This document shows positions 1-6,204 of a stretch of DNA of 27,595 nt, in pieces. Both the position numbers and the translations under genes were made by a program. A model generated the notes under the pieces. That model ran no database searches and had not been told where the DNA came from. It was given only the letters and a program-made list of their open reading frames with translations. How positions within the stretch are numbered: position 1 is the stretch's first letter; every line of letters starts with the position of its first letter. The DNA is from Candidatus Bathyarchaeota archaeon (lineage in GTDB: Archaea; Thermoproteota; Bathyarchaeia; RBG-16-48-13; GCA-020355125). Location of the stretch: the NCBI GenBank assembly GCA_026014905.1, contig JAOZHK010000218.1:1-27595 (forward strand). The letters run 5' to 3'.

Positions 1-130
1 CTTATGACATTCATTGTTATTGTACACGGATTAAAACAAATGACGCACAATAATTCTGAGGCATCAGGATAACTAAACGTACATGATCTGAAAACCCCGA
101 TATTCAATGACTAAGTATAGACAGAATAAG

Positions 131-243
131 TTTCAGATAATTTTCTAATTACTAATTTATAAAATACAATATTTTTTAGAATTTTCTATTTTGTTTTAAG
201 GTTTAGAAAATGAGAAAATAGAAATTTAACATTCTCATTAGAC
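131..243. repeat. AT-rich dispersed repeat, copy 1
   Basis: Starts TTTCAG and ends CATTCTCATTAGAC, as does the copy at 3180-3280. Both contain CTAATTTATAAAA near the left and TAGAAAATAGAAATTTA near the right. TTTCTATTTT near 183-192 can pair with AAAATAGAAA near 216-225, so the right half could fold. The copy ends about 60 nt before the histidinol phosphatase start, so it may hold its promoter. The rest of 1-305 shows no gene. Confidence 0.7.
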
Positions 244-305
244 GGTCACACGCTTTCAATCGGACAGTAAATTATTTCAATAAAGTAGCTCGTACTGATT
301 GAATA

Positions 306-1076
306 ATGTCTCTGAATCTAGTCGATTATCATATTCACTCAAGCCATTCGAGCGATAGTGACGCTTCAATAATAGACATATGTCGGAGAGCTCGTAAGAT
401 CGGAATTGAAGAAATTGGCTTTTCTGAACACATAGATTTTGATCCCCAAGATTGGGGATATGGACATTTCGATTATGAGCGGTACATGTCCGATATTGAT
501 GGGGTCTGTGAACGATTTGGCGATACTTTGATCATAAAGAAAGGGGTCGAAGTGGATTATCAACATTGGGTTGAGGAGGATATCAGAGACTGGCTCAATG
601 ATAAAGAGTTCGATTTTGTGATTGGTTCAGTACATTATCTGGAGCGTCAGTATATTACTGACACATTAGTAGCTGAAAAGGGTCTTCAAGAATTATATGA
701 TCTTTATTTTGTCGAAGTGAATAATTCTATAGCATCTGAACTCTTCGACATTGTGGGACATCTAGATTTACCATTGAGATACACGTATCGCAGCAGAGAG
801 AGCTTTGATAAGATCTCGTATTGGGAGAATATGCAGGAGGCTTTGACTAAGATTATTGAAACAGATACGTGCTTAGAGATAAACACCAAAGGACTGAGAG
901 AATCTTGTCAGAGTACATATCCTAGTCAAGACGTGTTAAACGCATACATAGATCAGGGAGGCCACCTGATATCTGTTGGATCCGATGCTCACTCCACGTC
1001 AGAAATAGGAATGGGCATTAAAGAGGTACTGACATCCTTATCAGGAAAACGATTCACTTTATTTCACGCTAAATAG
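306..1076 (+). CDS. PHP-family histidinol phosphatase (HisK/HisJ type)
   Basis: Probable histidinol-phosphatase of the PHP superfamily, the metal-dependent enzyme that dephosphorylates L-histidinol phosphate to histidinol in histidine synthesis; cytoplasmic. The sequence shows the PHP metal motifs in order: H9-x-H11 plus H14 at the N-terminus, E41-H42 in GFSEHIDFD, a GVEVDY strand with a metal-type Glu, the GSVHY motif, GHLDL, and the C-terminal GSDAH motif with D227 and H229. Its 256-residue length is normal for the HisJ/HisK subfamily. The ATG at 306 puts the first PHP motif at residue 7, as expected. No other histidine genes are nearby, so it is an orphan and the substrate is inferred from family. 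Other PHP phosphoesterases remain possible. Confidence 0.85.
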   Translation: MSLNLVDYHIHSSHSSDSDASIIDICRRARKIGIEEIGFSEHIDFDPQDWGYGHFDYERYMSDIDGVCERFGDTLIIKKGVEVDYQHWVEEDIRDWLNDKEFDFVIGSVHYLERQYITDTLVAEKGLQELYDLYFVEVNNSIASELFDIVGHLDLPLRYTYRSRESFDKISYWENMQEALTKIIETDTCLEINTKGLRESCQSTYPSQDVLNAYIDQGGHLISVGSDAHSTSEIGMGIKEVLTSLSGKRFTLFHAK

Positions 1077-1107
1077 CTTAGATAGCTTGCCTCCAAAGAC
1101 ATCGAAT

Positions 1108-1136
1108 GATGTGAAGACGCATCGATTCGAGGACTA
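1108..1136. repeat. 29-bp direct repeat, copy A
   Basis: GATGTGAAGACGCA followed by YCGATTCGAGGAYTA; it recurs at 2224-2252 with only two C/T differences. In this copy TCGAAT (1102-1107) can pair with ATTCGA (1125-1130) and GATG with CATC around a TGAAGACG loop, giving a hairpin with one bulged base. It lies 30 nt past the histidinol phosphatase stop. Function unknown. Confidence 0.7.
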
Positions 1137-1150
1137 AACATTAATTGAAT

Positions 1151-1175
1151 ATAATTTTCTAATTTATAAAAAATA
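1151..1175. repeat. Partial copy of the AT-rich dispersed repeat
   Basis: ATAATTTTCTAATTTATAAAA matches the left part of the repeat at 131-243 and 3180-3280. AT-richness makes chance similarity more likely than for the two long copies. Confidence 0.4.
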
Positions 1176-1182
1176 ATTACTT

Positions 1183-1200
1183 TATGTGCACGCATGTGTA
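1183..1200. other. 18-bp alternating purine-pyrimidine tract
   Basis: TATGTGCACGCATGTGTA alternates without interruption and directly abuts the stop codon of the minus-strand ferredoxin-like gene at 1201. Such tracts can adopt Z-DNA under negative supercoiling. See the finding on these tracts. Confidence 0.75.
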
Positions 1201-1587
1201 TTAATTTAATTTAGCTTCGCATTGAAAACAATAGTTGGTATTTCTATCAGTCAAAAATTGTTTTCCACATTCATTACACTTGACTCTATGTAACCACGAT
1301 TTCTTCGTGATTGACTTGTGTAATGTGTCCTTCGAGGGAAACATGATGGCGTTAGTTGGACACAAGGTTGCACAAGTTGAACACCTGTAAATGCACTGAA
1401 GAGGATTAACGACTGTGGCTTTATCATTTTTGACTTCCAATACATCGTGGGGACAAAAAGTCACACATTTATAGGTACCATGACATCCATCACATTTGTC
1501 CATGAAGATCGTTGGAAACCATGGTTTTTTTGTCAAGTATGTTACTCCAAAGGTGTAAGGTATTTCGTATTGATTGTACGTTAGCAT
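1201..1587 (-). CDS. Two-cluster ferredoxin-like protein with C-terminal zinc ribbon
   Basis: A 128-residue protein with three four-Cys groups. Cluster I: C32-x2-C35-x5-C41-x3-C45-P. Cluster II: C65-x3-C69-x2-C72-x3-C76-P. Both look like 4Fe-4S sites of a bacterial-type ferredoxin fold. A zinc-ribbon-like group C104-x2-C107-x12-C120-x2-C123 follows near the C-terminus. It probably carries electrons in the cytoplasm; the partner is unknown. The C-terminal ribbon is not part of ordinary ferredoxins and suggests a docking or nucleic-acid contact (inference). A 50-residue Cys-rich gene lies upstream on the same strand (1777-1929), separated by about 190 nt with a hairpin. The start at 1587 is the only plausible one, with no clear Shine-Dalgarno sequence, consistent with a short leader. 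Confidence 0.8.
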   Translation of the reverse strand: MLTYNQYEIPYTFGVTYLTKKPWFPTIFMDKCDGCHGTYKCVTFCPHDVLEVKNDKATVVNPLQCIYRCSTCATLCPTNAIMFPSKDTLHKSITKKSWLHRVKCNECGKQFLTDRNTNYCFQCEAKLN

Positions 1588-1672
1588 ATCCAGCGTTATC
1601 TCGATTTAGACGTTCATGAGTTAACTAGGATAATGGTTATCTTTGCAGATGAATATATAAAAAATGGGGTTA

Positions 1673-1720
1673 GTGGAGAGGAAGGATACCGCTTGAACCG
1701 ACTTCTCCGCTAGTCTCCAC
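1673..1720. other. Imperfect hairpin in the intergenic region
   Basis: GTGGAGA (1673-1679) is complementary to TCTCCAC (1714-1720), with an inner GGAAG/CTTCT pairing (1680-1684 with 1702-1706). It lies between two minus-strand genes, 1777-1929 and 1201-1587, so it could be a terminator, attenuator or small RNA element. No function can be assigned. Confidence 0.35.
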
Positions 1721-1776
1721 AACAGAGATAATTCTTATGAATTCATGCGATTCAATTCACAAATCGCTTTATTGTT

Positions 1777-1929
1777 TTAATTGCCTTTTTGTTCTCCGAG
1801 ATATTGGTTGCACCCGCGACATTTGGATAAATCGATTGAGCCATTGAGTGCACAATCCCTCACGGTTTCACTACTTGCGACGACGTAAGGACTGCCGCCA
1901 GCTCGTTTACATTGAATAGTCCAGCTCAT
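1777..1929 (-). CDS. Small Cys-rich protein, 50 residues
   Basis: Starts at the ATG at 1929-1927 and ends at the TAA at 1779-1777. It begins MSWTIQCKRAGG and ends with CRGCNQYLGEQKGN. Four cysteines, C7-x18-C26-x10-C37-x2-C40, could bind one zinc or an Fe-S cluster. The start is well supported by a GGAGGTGA Shine-Dalgarno sequence 4 nt upstream, one of the strongest in the window, which makes a real gene likely despite the size. The family is not recognised. It precedes the ferredoxin-like gene on the same strand, but the gap of about 190 nt makes a shared transcript uncertain. Confidence 0.7.
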   Translation of the reverse strand: MSWTIQCKRAGGSPYVVASSETVRDCALNGSIDLSKCRGCNQYLGEQKGN

Positions 1930-1933
1930 TTAG

Positions 1934-1941
1934 TCACCTCC
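1934..1941 (-). promoter_or_regulatory. Strong Shine-Dalgarno for the 50-residue Cys-rich gene
   Basis: On the minus strand this reads GGAGGTGA and lies 4 nt before the ATG at 1929. It is the main evidence that the short ORF is translated. Confidence 0.75.
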
Positions 1942-2373
1942 ACATTACGTTCGTTGTCATTTCATGAATTGGAGAGTACTCGACGTTCACCTAGAGCTAA
2001 TAAAGATTGTCTAGACAGACTATTGATAATTATTCTCAAAAAAACGATGATATCGAGATGAATTTTCATTAATTCGTAAGTAATGAGGTATTTTACTGAT
2101 TATTGTCAAAGTCTGAATCAACGTATTTGATCAAGATTTTTTTAACAGGAATAGTACAGTGCATACAGTAATCAGATTAAAGCACCACGAATGACATTTG
2201 ACCAAGCTAGCTAGGACTTGCACGATGTGAAGACGCACCGATTCGAGGATTAGCGCACTAGCTGCTAGCTAGCCATATTATAAAATATCTCATTATTTCA
2301 TAAACAATGAATAAGATTCTAATTTCTTTGAGAATATCTTTTAATATCGAAACCTATGACTTGTTGACTATAC
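1942..2373. other. Non-coding AT-rich stretch with repeats
   Basis: About 430 bp with no supportable gene. It contains the second 29-bp repeat (2224-2252) flanked by GCTAGCTAG tracts at 2205-2214 and 2258-2273. The part just before 2374 is very AT-rich and probably carries the promoter of the small-gene cluster that follows. Confidence 0.6.
2224..2252. repeat. 29-bp direct repeat, copy B
   Basis: Matches 1108-1136 at 27 of 29 positions. Unlike copy A it lacks the outer TCGAAT arm, so the hairpin seen there is not conserved. It is bracketed by CTAG-rich palindromic tracts. Confidence 0.7.
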
Positions 2374-2643
2374 GTGGACACATTGGACTCTGCGACAGTA
2401 GTTGTGATCACTGGAACGATCCTAACAGTCCTTGGTATTGTAGTAATTTTATTACGACGTAACCAACGAGATCGACCAGACACGGAAACGAATTATCGAT
2501 CATTGTGTAACGTTGGCATTATTTTCTTGTGTGCCGGAATAGCAATCAGTATCGCAAGTCGCATGATCAATCCTTTACTGGTACTTGGCCTCATTTTCTT
2601 TGCAATAGGTTACGCGAACAAGGACCAATGGAAACCCACGTAA
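2374..2643 (+). CDS. Small membrane protein, three predicted TM segments
   Basis: An 89-residue hydrophobic protein starting with GTG at 2374; the in-frame ATG upstream at 2356 is followed at once by a stop, so GTG is the first usable start. Predicted membrane segments are about residues 8-27, 44-62 and 67-82, separated by a short Arg/Asp-rich polar loop (RRNQRDRPDTETN). No catalytic motif or signal peptidase site is visible and the family is not recognised. It is first in a tight run of three small plus-strand genes (31-nt then 40-nt gaps), so co-transcription is likely. Role unknown. Confidence 0.65.
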   Translation: MDTLDSATVVVITGTILTVLGIVVILLRRNQRDRPDTETNYRSLCNVGIIFLCAGIAISIASRMINPLLVLGLIFFAIGYANKDQWKPT

Positions 2644-2674
2644 TAGCATGAAAGACATTGTTTAGTGATGTAAA

Positions 2675-2935
2675 ATGGCAACAGCAGCAACAACTGCTGC
2701 AACTGCAGCAGCAATAGCAGCACAGCATACAAGTTCCTATCGTGTGAAATTCAGACGACGAGAATTCTTAGAACTTGTAGCGATAGCTAAACCCACGATT
2801 ATCTATAATCGAAAACGCATGCACTTCTTTGCATACGATGGCTTCGTGATGTATACCTTTGAGTGTGAAGATCACGATTTTTCACAGAAAGTGATGCATG
2901 CGATCGAATTCTCTAATTATCAATGGAGTGAATAG
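2675..2935 (+). CDS. Small protein of unknown function with Ala/Thr-rich N-terminus
   Basis: 86 residues. The first 17 are almost only Ala, Thr, Ile and Gln, encoded by a GCA/ACA-rich microsatellite-like stretch. The remainder (about 20-86) looks like a small alpha/beta domain, basic at first (YRVKFRRREF) and then with KPTIIYNRKRMHFFAYDG, and ends in an acidic-aromatic tail. The family is not recognised. The N-terminal low-complexity run may have expanded by slippage. Met49 is a possible internal start but would remove half the domain. It is the middle gene of the small-gene run at 2374-3128. Confidence 0.6.
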   Translation: MATAATTAATAAAIAAQHTSSYRVKFRRREFLELVAIAKPTIIYNRKRMHFFAYDGFVMYTFECEDHDFSQKVMHAIEFSNYQWSE

Positions 2936-2960
2936 CTAGCTCATCAACTCATAGTATGTA

Positions 2961-2968
2961 GGAGGTGA
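2961..2968 (+). promoter_or_regulatory. Shine-Dalgarno fixing a TTG start
   Basis: GGAGGTGA, 7 nt before the TTG at 2976. It supports the non-ATG start of the DUF4177-like gene; the closer ATG at 2969 opens a different frame that stops after six codons. Confidence 0.75.
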
Positions 2969-2975
2969 ATGCTCG

Positions 2976-3128
2976 TTGAAACAATATGAGTGTGTACAAG
3001 TGGGTCACCATAAGAACATAGGTAAAACAATTAGCGAATGGCAACAGAATGGGTGGCAACTCCATACCTATCAAGCACAAGGATCGCCAACCATGGTCAA
3101 TCATTACTTGCTGTTTGAAAAAGACTAG
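2976..3128 (+). CDS. DUF4177-like small protein, 50 residues, TTG start
   Basis: Translation from TTG gives a 50-residue protein beginning MKQYECVQVG and ending NHYLLFEKD. Its layout is that of the DUF4177 family: an N-terminal strand KQYECVQV, an amphipathic helix ending NGWQLHTYQ (the family has a GWELV-type strand here) and a final strand HYLLFEKD (typically YYLIFKR). DUF4177 proteins are small cytoplasmic alpha/beta proteins of unknown biochemical role. The strong GGAGGTGA upstream supports the start. It is the last of three small co-directional genes. Confidence 0.75.
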   Translation: MKQYECVQVGHHKNIGKTISEWQQNGWQLHTYQAQGSPTMVNHYLLFEKD

Positions 3129-3179
3129 TTAGTTGTGGAATGACTCAATAATTTGAGTGCTTAGTGTTAACTGAACTGG

Positions 3180-3280
3180 TTTCAGTGTATTTTCCAATTT
3201 CTAATTTATAAAACAATATTTATTTAGAAATTTCTTTTATTATAAATTTAGAAAATAGAAATTTAGCATTCTCATTAGAC
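3180..3280. repeat. AT-rich dispersed repeat, copy 2
   Basis: Begins TTTCAG and ends CATTCTCATTAGAC, as does the copy at 131-243, with the same internal CTAATTTATAAAA and TAGAAAATAGAAATTTA blocks and a short internal length difference. Its right end runs into the C-terminal part of the doubtful ORF at 3240-3458. Confidence 0.7.
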
Positions 3281-3458
3281 ATAATTGGAATACGTGAAAA
3301 GATACGATATAGCTTGCCGCGCGCGCGCGATCCTGTTTCGTCATATTATGATTGGATTGAAAGCGAAAACGTAAGTCGAATTCAAGGGTTTCATCGGACT
3401 GACTGCTAGCTTCTTCGTCATACACGTTGATCCAATGGAGGAGTTCATCTTTATTCAT
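3240..3458 (-). pseudogene. Doubtful small ORF, possibly a truncated gene
   Basis: A minus-strand ORF reading MNKDELLHWINVYDEE and then an acidic/basic stretch to about residue 45. After that it crosses a CGCGCGCGCGCG tract (3318-3329, coding Arg-Ala-Arg-Ala) and ends inside the AT-rich repeat. The first 45 residues look like real protein, whereas the last part is encoded by repeat DNA. This fits a gene cut at its 3' end, or a fortuitous ORF. No Shine-Dalgarno is seen. The reading starts at the Met at 3458; a further in-frame Met lies at 3473. Family not recognised. Confidence 0.35.
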
Positions 3459-3663
3459 GATCGATAAAAACATACATACAAGGCGTCTTATTAAACTGGA
3501 TTATCAACGATACTATAAGCTCGTAATACGAGATACATTATAGTATAACACATAACACTCTTTTGTCAATCACAGAGAATAAAGGGGTTCATGATAACTG
3601 GCAGGTAACGACATACACTTTCGATTATTTCAATTAACCGATATCAATGCCCTACAATCATTA

Positions 3664-4080
3664 ATGAACGAAACCATTTCAACATGTTATGCCACGTTTC
3701 CACTAGCCTATCGTCAACATTGGATGGAGGATCATCATTCAGGCGATCAGATTCTTGCTGAAGCGACAGAGGGCTTAACCCTTGTAATGGAATGTGAAGG
3801 TCGAATCATTGGCACAGGGAATATCATGGATAACAGGATTCAAAGTATCATCATTCACCCTGACATGCAACGACAAGGCTATGGAACCGAGTTACTGCAT
3901 CGACTCGAACAATATGCACGAAATAATCGAATCTCGATGTTACAGTTATCGGCATTAACGCCCTCTCGACCCTTTTTTGAACAATTGGGCTATCAGACTA
4001 TCAGTGAACACCGTTTCAAAGCCGAGAATCTTCGACAATTCAAATATTATAATATGGAAAAGCGTATCGAGCAGGCTTGA
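3664..4080 (+). CDS. GNAT-family N-acetyltransferase
   Basis: A 138-residue GCN5-related acetyltransferase that would transfer acetyl from acetyl-CoA to an amine; cytoplasmic. Motif A for CoA pyrophosphate binding is clear: IHPDMQRQGYGTELL, with Q71-G72-x-G74 after the beta-4 strand IQSIII. Motif B follows with LSALTPSRPFFEQLGYQ, which has the family F-Y-x-x-x-G-F/Y pattern in the form PFFEQLGY. Length is typical of a single-domain GNAT. The acceptor substrate cannot be told. It stands alone with more than 180 nt upstream and a gene remnant downstream. Confidence 0.85.
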   Translation: MNETISTCYATFPLAYRQHWMEDHHSGDQILAEATEGLTLVMECEGRIIGTGNIMDNRIQSIIIHPDMQRQGYGTELLHRLEQYARNNRISMLQLSALTPSRPFFEQLGYQTISEHRFKAENLRQFKYYNMEKRIEQA

Positions 4081-4114
4081 TAAATCAGGCACTCAACTAG
4101 CTAGCTTATTATAA

Positions 4115-4285
4115 TCGGCTTCGGAGATATGCGCGCGCGATACATTCCGCATACGCATCTGGACCGAAGATGAATTTGGGAACGAAGATGTCGTCTATGA
4201 TAATCAAGCCCAAAGTGAATCAGAAGGCGATGCGGATCCGACGACAGAGTTGGGTGGCGGCAACATCAAAATCCACAAAGGCTAA
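4115..4285 (+). pseudogene. Start-less C-terminal remnant of a secreted or surface protein
   Basis: This frame is open from the stop at 4112 to the TAA at 4283-4285 but has no ATG, GTG or TTG. From about 4139 it reads as a coherent protein tail containing FRIRIW, DVVYDNQ, DADPTTELGGGN and IKIHKG. This resembles the conserved C-terminus of secreted repeat proteins (IKIWDK..., VVYDNQ..., ALGGGSIVIHK), recalled from family knowledge and not checked by search. The upstream limit coincides with an alternating ATATGCGCGCGCG tract (4127-4139). A decayed or recombined gene end is the best reading. Confidence 0.6.
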
Positions 4286-4550
4286 CCGACTTCTCCTTTC
4301 CTTTTTTCGCGCGCGTATATTTGTTTATAAAGCGTATTTGTAGCTGACTGGATATAATTTACTAGTAAATTTGGGTTCGAGTCCCACTCCCCGCACCACG
4401 AGCACTTATGGTTTCTCGACCTCCTTCAGAATATGGTTTTATGAATATTCCGGGATCTTTTGACGAATCTGAGCCTTTCATACGCCTTACTGCTTCTTTC
4501 ATGTCATTTTACGCATGCGCGTTAGTTAGTTAACTTCAAGGTGAACAATG
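4286..4550. other. Non-coding stretch with a tRNA 3'-end fragment
   Basis: No gene can be supported. It contains a T-run followed by CGCGCGCG at about 4302-4315, the tRNA-like 27-mer at 4373-4399 and short GTTAGTTAGTTAAC-like tandem DNA near 4521. Confidence 0.6.
4373..4399 (+). repeat. tRNA 3'-end fragment / possible att site, copy 1
   Basis: GGGTTCGAGTCCCACTCCCC followed by GCACCAC: a T-arm (GGG, loop TTCGAGT, CCC), a 3' acceptor strand TCCCCGC, discriminator A and encoded CCA. No 5' half (expected acceptor GCGGGGA) is visible upstream. The same 27-mer recurs at 6139-6165 with two differences, flanking the amidohydrolase gene. Confidence 0.7.
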
Positions 4551-4572
4551 ATATGTACACGCACGCATGCGC
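4551..4572. other. 22-bp alternating purine-pyrimidine tract
   Basis: Starts ATATGTACACGCACG and continues CATGCGC, alternating throughout, and ends on the first base of the amidohydrolase stop codon (4572-4574, minus strand). Confidence 0.75.
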
Positions 4573-5834
4573 TAATCAAGCGCTCTGCCTAGGCTGTGCT
4601 CTTTTATCGTGTCACGAACTTTTCTGACATTCTCTGCAACTTTGTCTCTGGCAACTCTTCGTGAGGAGGGGGGAATCACCTTTCCTCCCTTCATCACCAG
4701 GGCTGTCGAAGCTAGAGATCTTATGTCCTCTAGAGGATTCCCTCTCACTGCAATCAGATCTGCTTCCTTACCTCTTTCCACAGTTCCTATAAGGCCATCA
4801 AGTCCCATAGCTTCTGACGGCTTCGAGGTGGCCGATAGAAGAGCTTCCATGGGGGTCATGCCCCCTCGAACCATGAGTTCAAGTACAAAGGGCAACTGTC
4901 CCATCAGATCCAGAAATAGATCATCTGTACCAGCGAGCATTTGGACACCGGCCCGCCTAAGGCCCGTGAAGTTCTCGAACTTGTATTCTAGAACAATAGG
5001 ATCCACCGTTACGGGCATGACGTGATCCACAAGGACGCCTGCTTTAGCGATCTCCCGAGCTATGTTTTCTCTAAAAGTATGTCCAGGATACTTGCCTTCT
5101 GGTTCAAGGAAGCTACAATGCTCAATGACGTCGAACCCAGCTTCCAGTGCATTGAGTATTGCCTGAGTAGCATGACAGTGAGCTACTGCTATCTTACCTG
5201 CGTTGTGGGCGACGTCCGTGGCTCCTCTAAGCTCCTCCACGCTGTAAGAGGGGCGTCTGCGGTCGGTTATTCGTGTGCCACCCCCCGAGGCCATTACCTT
5301 TATGACGTCGGCTCCTTCCTCAATCAATCTTCTCGCCGTCTTTCTCACCTCTTTATATCCGTCGGCTACGGCATTACAAAAGTAGAAATGTCCCCCAGTC
5401 ATCGTTATTGCCCGTCCGGAGAGAAGCATACGCGGCGTTTGAATGATCCCCGTTTCGGATGCTTCGCGAAGGTCAAAGGCCACCCGGTTCCGCGTCCCCA
5501 GATCCATGACCGTCGTAATGCCCGCATCCAAGACAGATCGGGCATTAACAAAGCCTGTAATTAGAAGATGCGCGTCAGAATGAGCTACCATTTCTTCGTA
5601 GTAACTTCCAGCACCCAGAGCGAGATGAATATGGGAGTCAATCAAGCCGGGAAGAACGGTCATTGTGGAACAATCTATCTCTTCTACCCCGCGTCCACGA
5701 GGTACATCGACCTCCCCTTCTTCTCCAACTTCTCGAATCTTAGTGCCCTCCACAAGTATAACAGCGTTCTTTATGGCTGGAGATCCAGTCCCATCGATAC
5801 ACGTCCCACAGGTTATTATCTTCAATTTAACCAA
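4572..5834 (-). CDS. Amidohydrolase (prolidase/imidazolonepropionase-like)
   Basis: A 420-residue amidohydrolase-superfamily enzyme, cytoplasmic, probably hydrolysing an amide, dipeptide or cyclic amide bond with two metals. All expected ligands are visible: H68-x-H70 in GLIDSHIHL, K179 in VIKVMASGG (the carboxylated bridging Lys), the His pair in VAHCHAT around 219-221, H239 in VIEHC and D304 in LAGTDD. The C-terminal beta-sandwich strand (KEADLIAVRGNPLEDI) is present. The closest relatives by motif are archaeal prolidase-like and imidazolonepropionase-like proteins; the substrate is unknown. The longest frame starts TTG at 5834. A second TTG at 5825 has an AAGGT about 9 nt upstream and may be the true start. 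Arg codons AGA and AGG appear more often than in neighbouring genes. With the flanking tRNA-end repeats this hints at horizontal gain (inference). Confidence 0.85.
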   Translation of the reverse strand: MVKLKIITCGTCIDGTGSPAIKNAVILVEGTKIREVGEEGEVDVPRGRGVEEIDCSTMTVLPGLIDSHIHLALGAGSYYEEMVAHSDAHLLITGFVNARSVLDAGITTVMDLGTRNRVAFDLREASETGIIQTPRMLLSGRAITMTGGHFYFCNAVADGYKEVRKTARRLIEEGADVIKVMASGGGTRITDRRRPSYSVEELRGATDVAHNAGKIAVAHCHATQAILNALEAGFDVIEHCSFLEPEGKYPGHTFRENIAREIAKAGVLVDHVMPVTVDPIVLEYKFENFTGLRRAGVQMLAGTDDLFLDLMGQLPFVLELMVRGGMTPMEALLSATSKPSEAMGLDGLIGTVERGKEADLIAVRGNPLEDIRSLASTALVMKGGKVIPPSSRRVARDKVAENVRKVRDTIKEHSLGRALD

Positions 5835-6023
5835 ACCTTATACGCAGTTCCATAATCAGCTAGTAAGTTATGCTCTAAAGGAATATAATAGCTCGCGTCA
5901 CGTAAATAACTATTTTAGAAATATGCTAGCTAGTGCGCGCGTTATTAAGTAACAGGTTAGATAGCTAACACATATATTATCAAATCATATACAATTGGTT
6001 TCTGAAGAGTGGGAGGTTCTAAT

Positions 6024-6038
6024 TATACGCGCGCGCGT
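6024..6038. other. 15-bp alternating purine-pyrimidine tract
   Basis: TATACGCGCGCGCGT, uninterrupted alternation with ten consecutive C/G bases. It lies between the amidohydrolase and the tRNA-end fragment. Confidence 0.7.
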
Positions 6039-6138
6039 TTACGTTGGTCAATGAGACAGAATTTCTGGAAGGTGATGAGGTCAGGTGTTACCCAGATTTC
6101 TGGTGTGTCTTGACGGCTCCTGTGGCGAAGGCCTTCGA

Positions 6139-6165
6139 GGGTTCGAGCCCCAGTCCCCGCACCAC
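6139..6165 (+). repeat. tRNA 3'-end fragment / possible att site, copy 2
   Basis: GGGTTCGAGCCCCAGTCCCC followed by GCACCAC. It matches 4373-4399 at 25 of 27 bases, including encoded CCA. Pairing of the T-stem fails outside the three G-C pairs, and no 5' tRNA half is seen within about 150 bp upstream. It therefore looks like a remnant, not an intact tRNA gene. Confidence 0.7.
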
Positions 6166-6204
6166 CTGTTTCACGCGCGTTAGGATCGGTTCTTTGAAAT
6201 GATT

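Larger units (their letters stand above)
5835..6204. other. Non-coding stretch with CTAG and CG tracts and a tRNA-end fragment
   Basis: No gene is supported. It contains GCTAGCTAG plus GTGCGCGCGT (5925-5942), the 15-bp alternating tract at 6024-6038, a palindrome CGAAGGCCTTCG near 6126-6137, the tRNA-like 27-mer (6139-6165) and TCACGCGCGT at 6171-6180. Confidence 0.6.

Noticed and set aside
1101..1140. C/D-box small RNA at the 29-bp repeat
   Set aside because: The ATGATGT could pass as a C box, but no CTGA D box follows at the right distance and the second copy lacks the C-box-like part.
1108..2252. CRISPR array
   Set aside because: Only two copies, 1.1 kb apart, with no regular spacers and no cas genes.
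4379..4398. An intact tRNA gene at either CCA-ending fragment
   Set aside because: The T-stem pairs for only three base pairs in copy 2 (four in copy 1), and no GCGGGGA acceptor 5' strand, D-arm or anticodon arm is found upstream.
5022..5564. 180-codon plus-strand ORF opposite the amidohydrolase
   Set aside because: Lies wholly within the antisense of a gene with complete catalytic motifs; its translation has no family features.
6040..6165. Split or permuted tRNA using the 3' fragments
   Set aside because: I looked for a matching 5' half just upstream and downstream and for a bulge-helix-bulge and found neither. Remains testable only with the whole genome.
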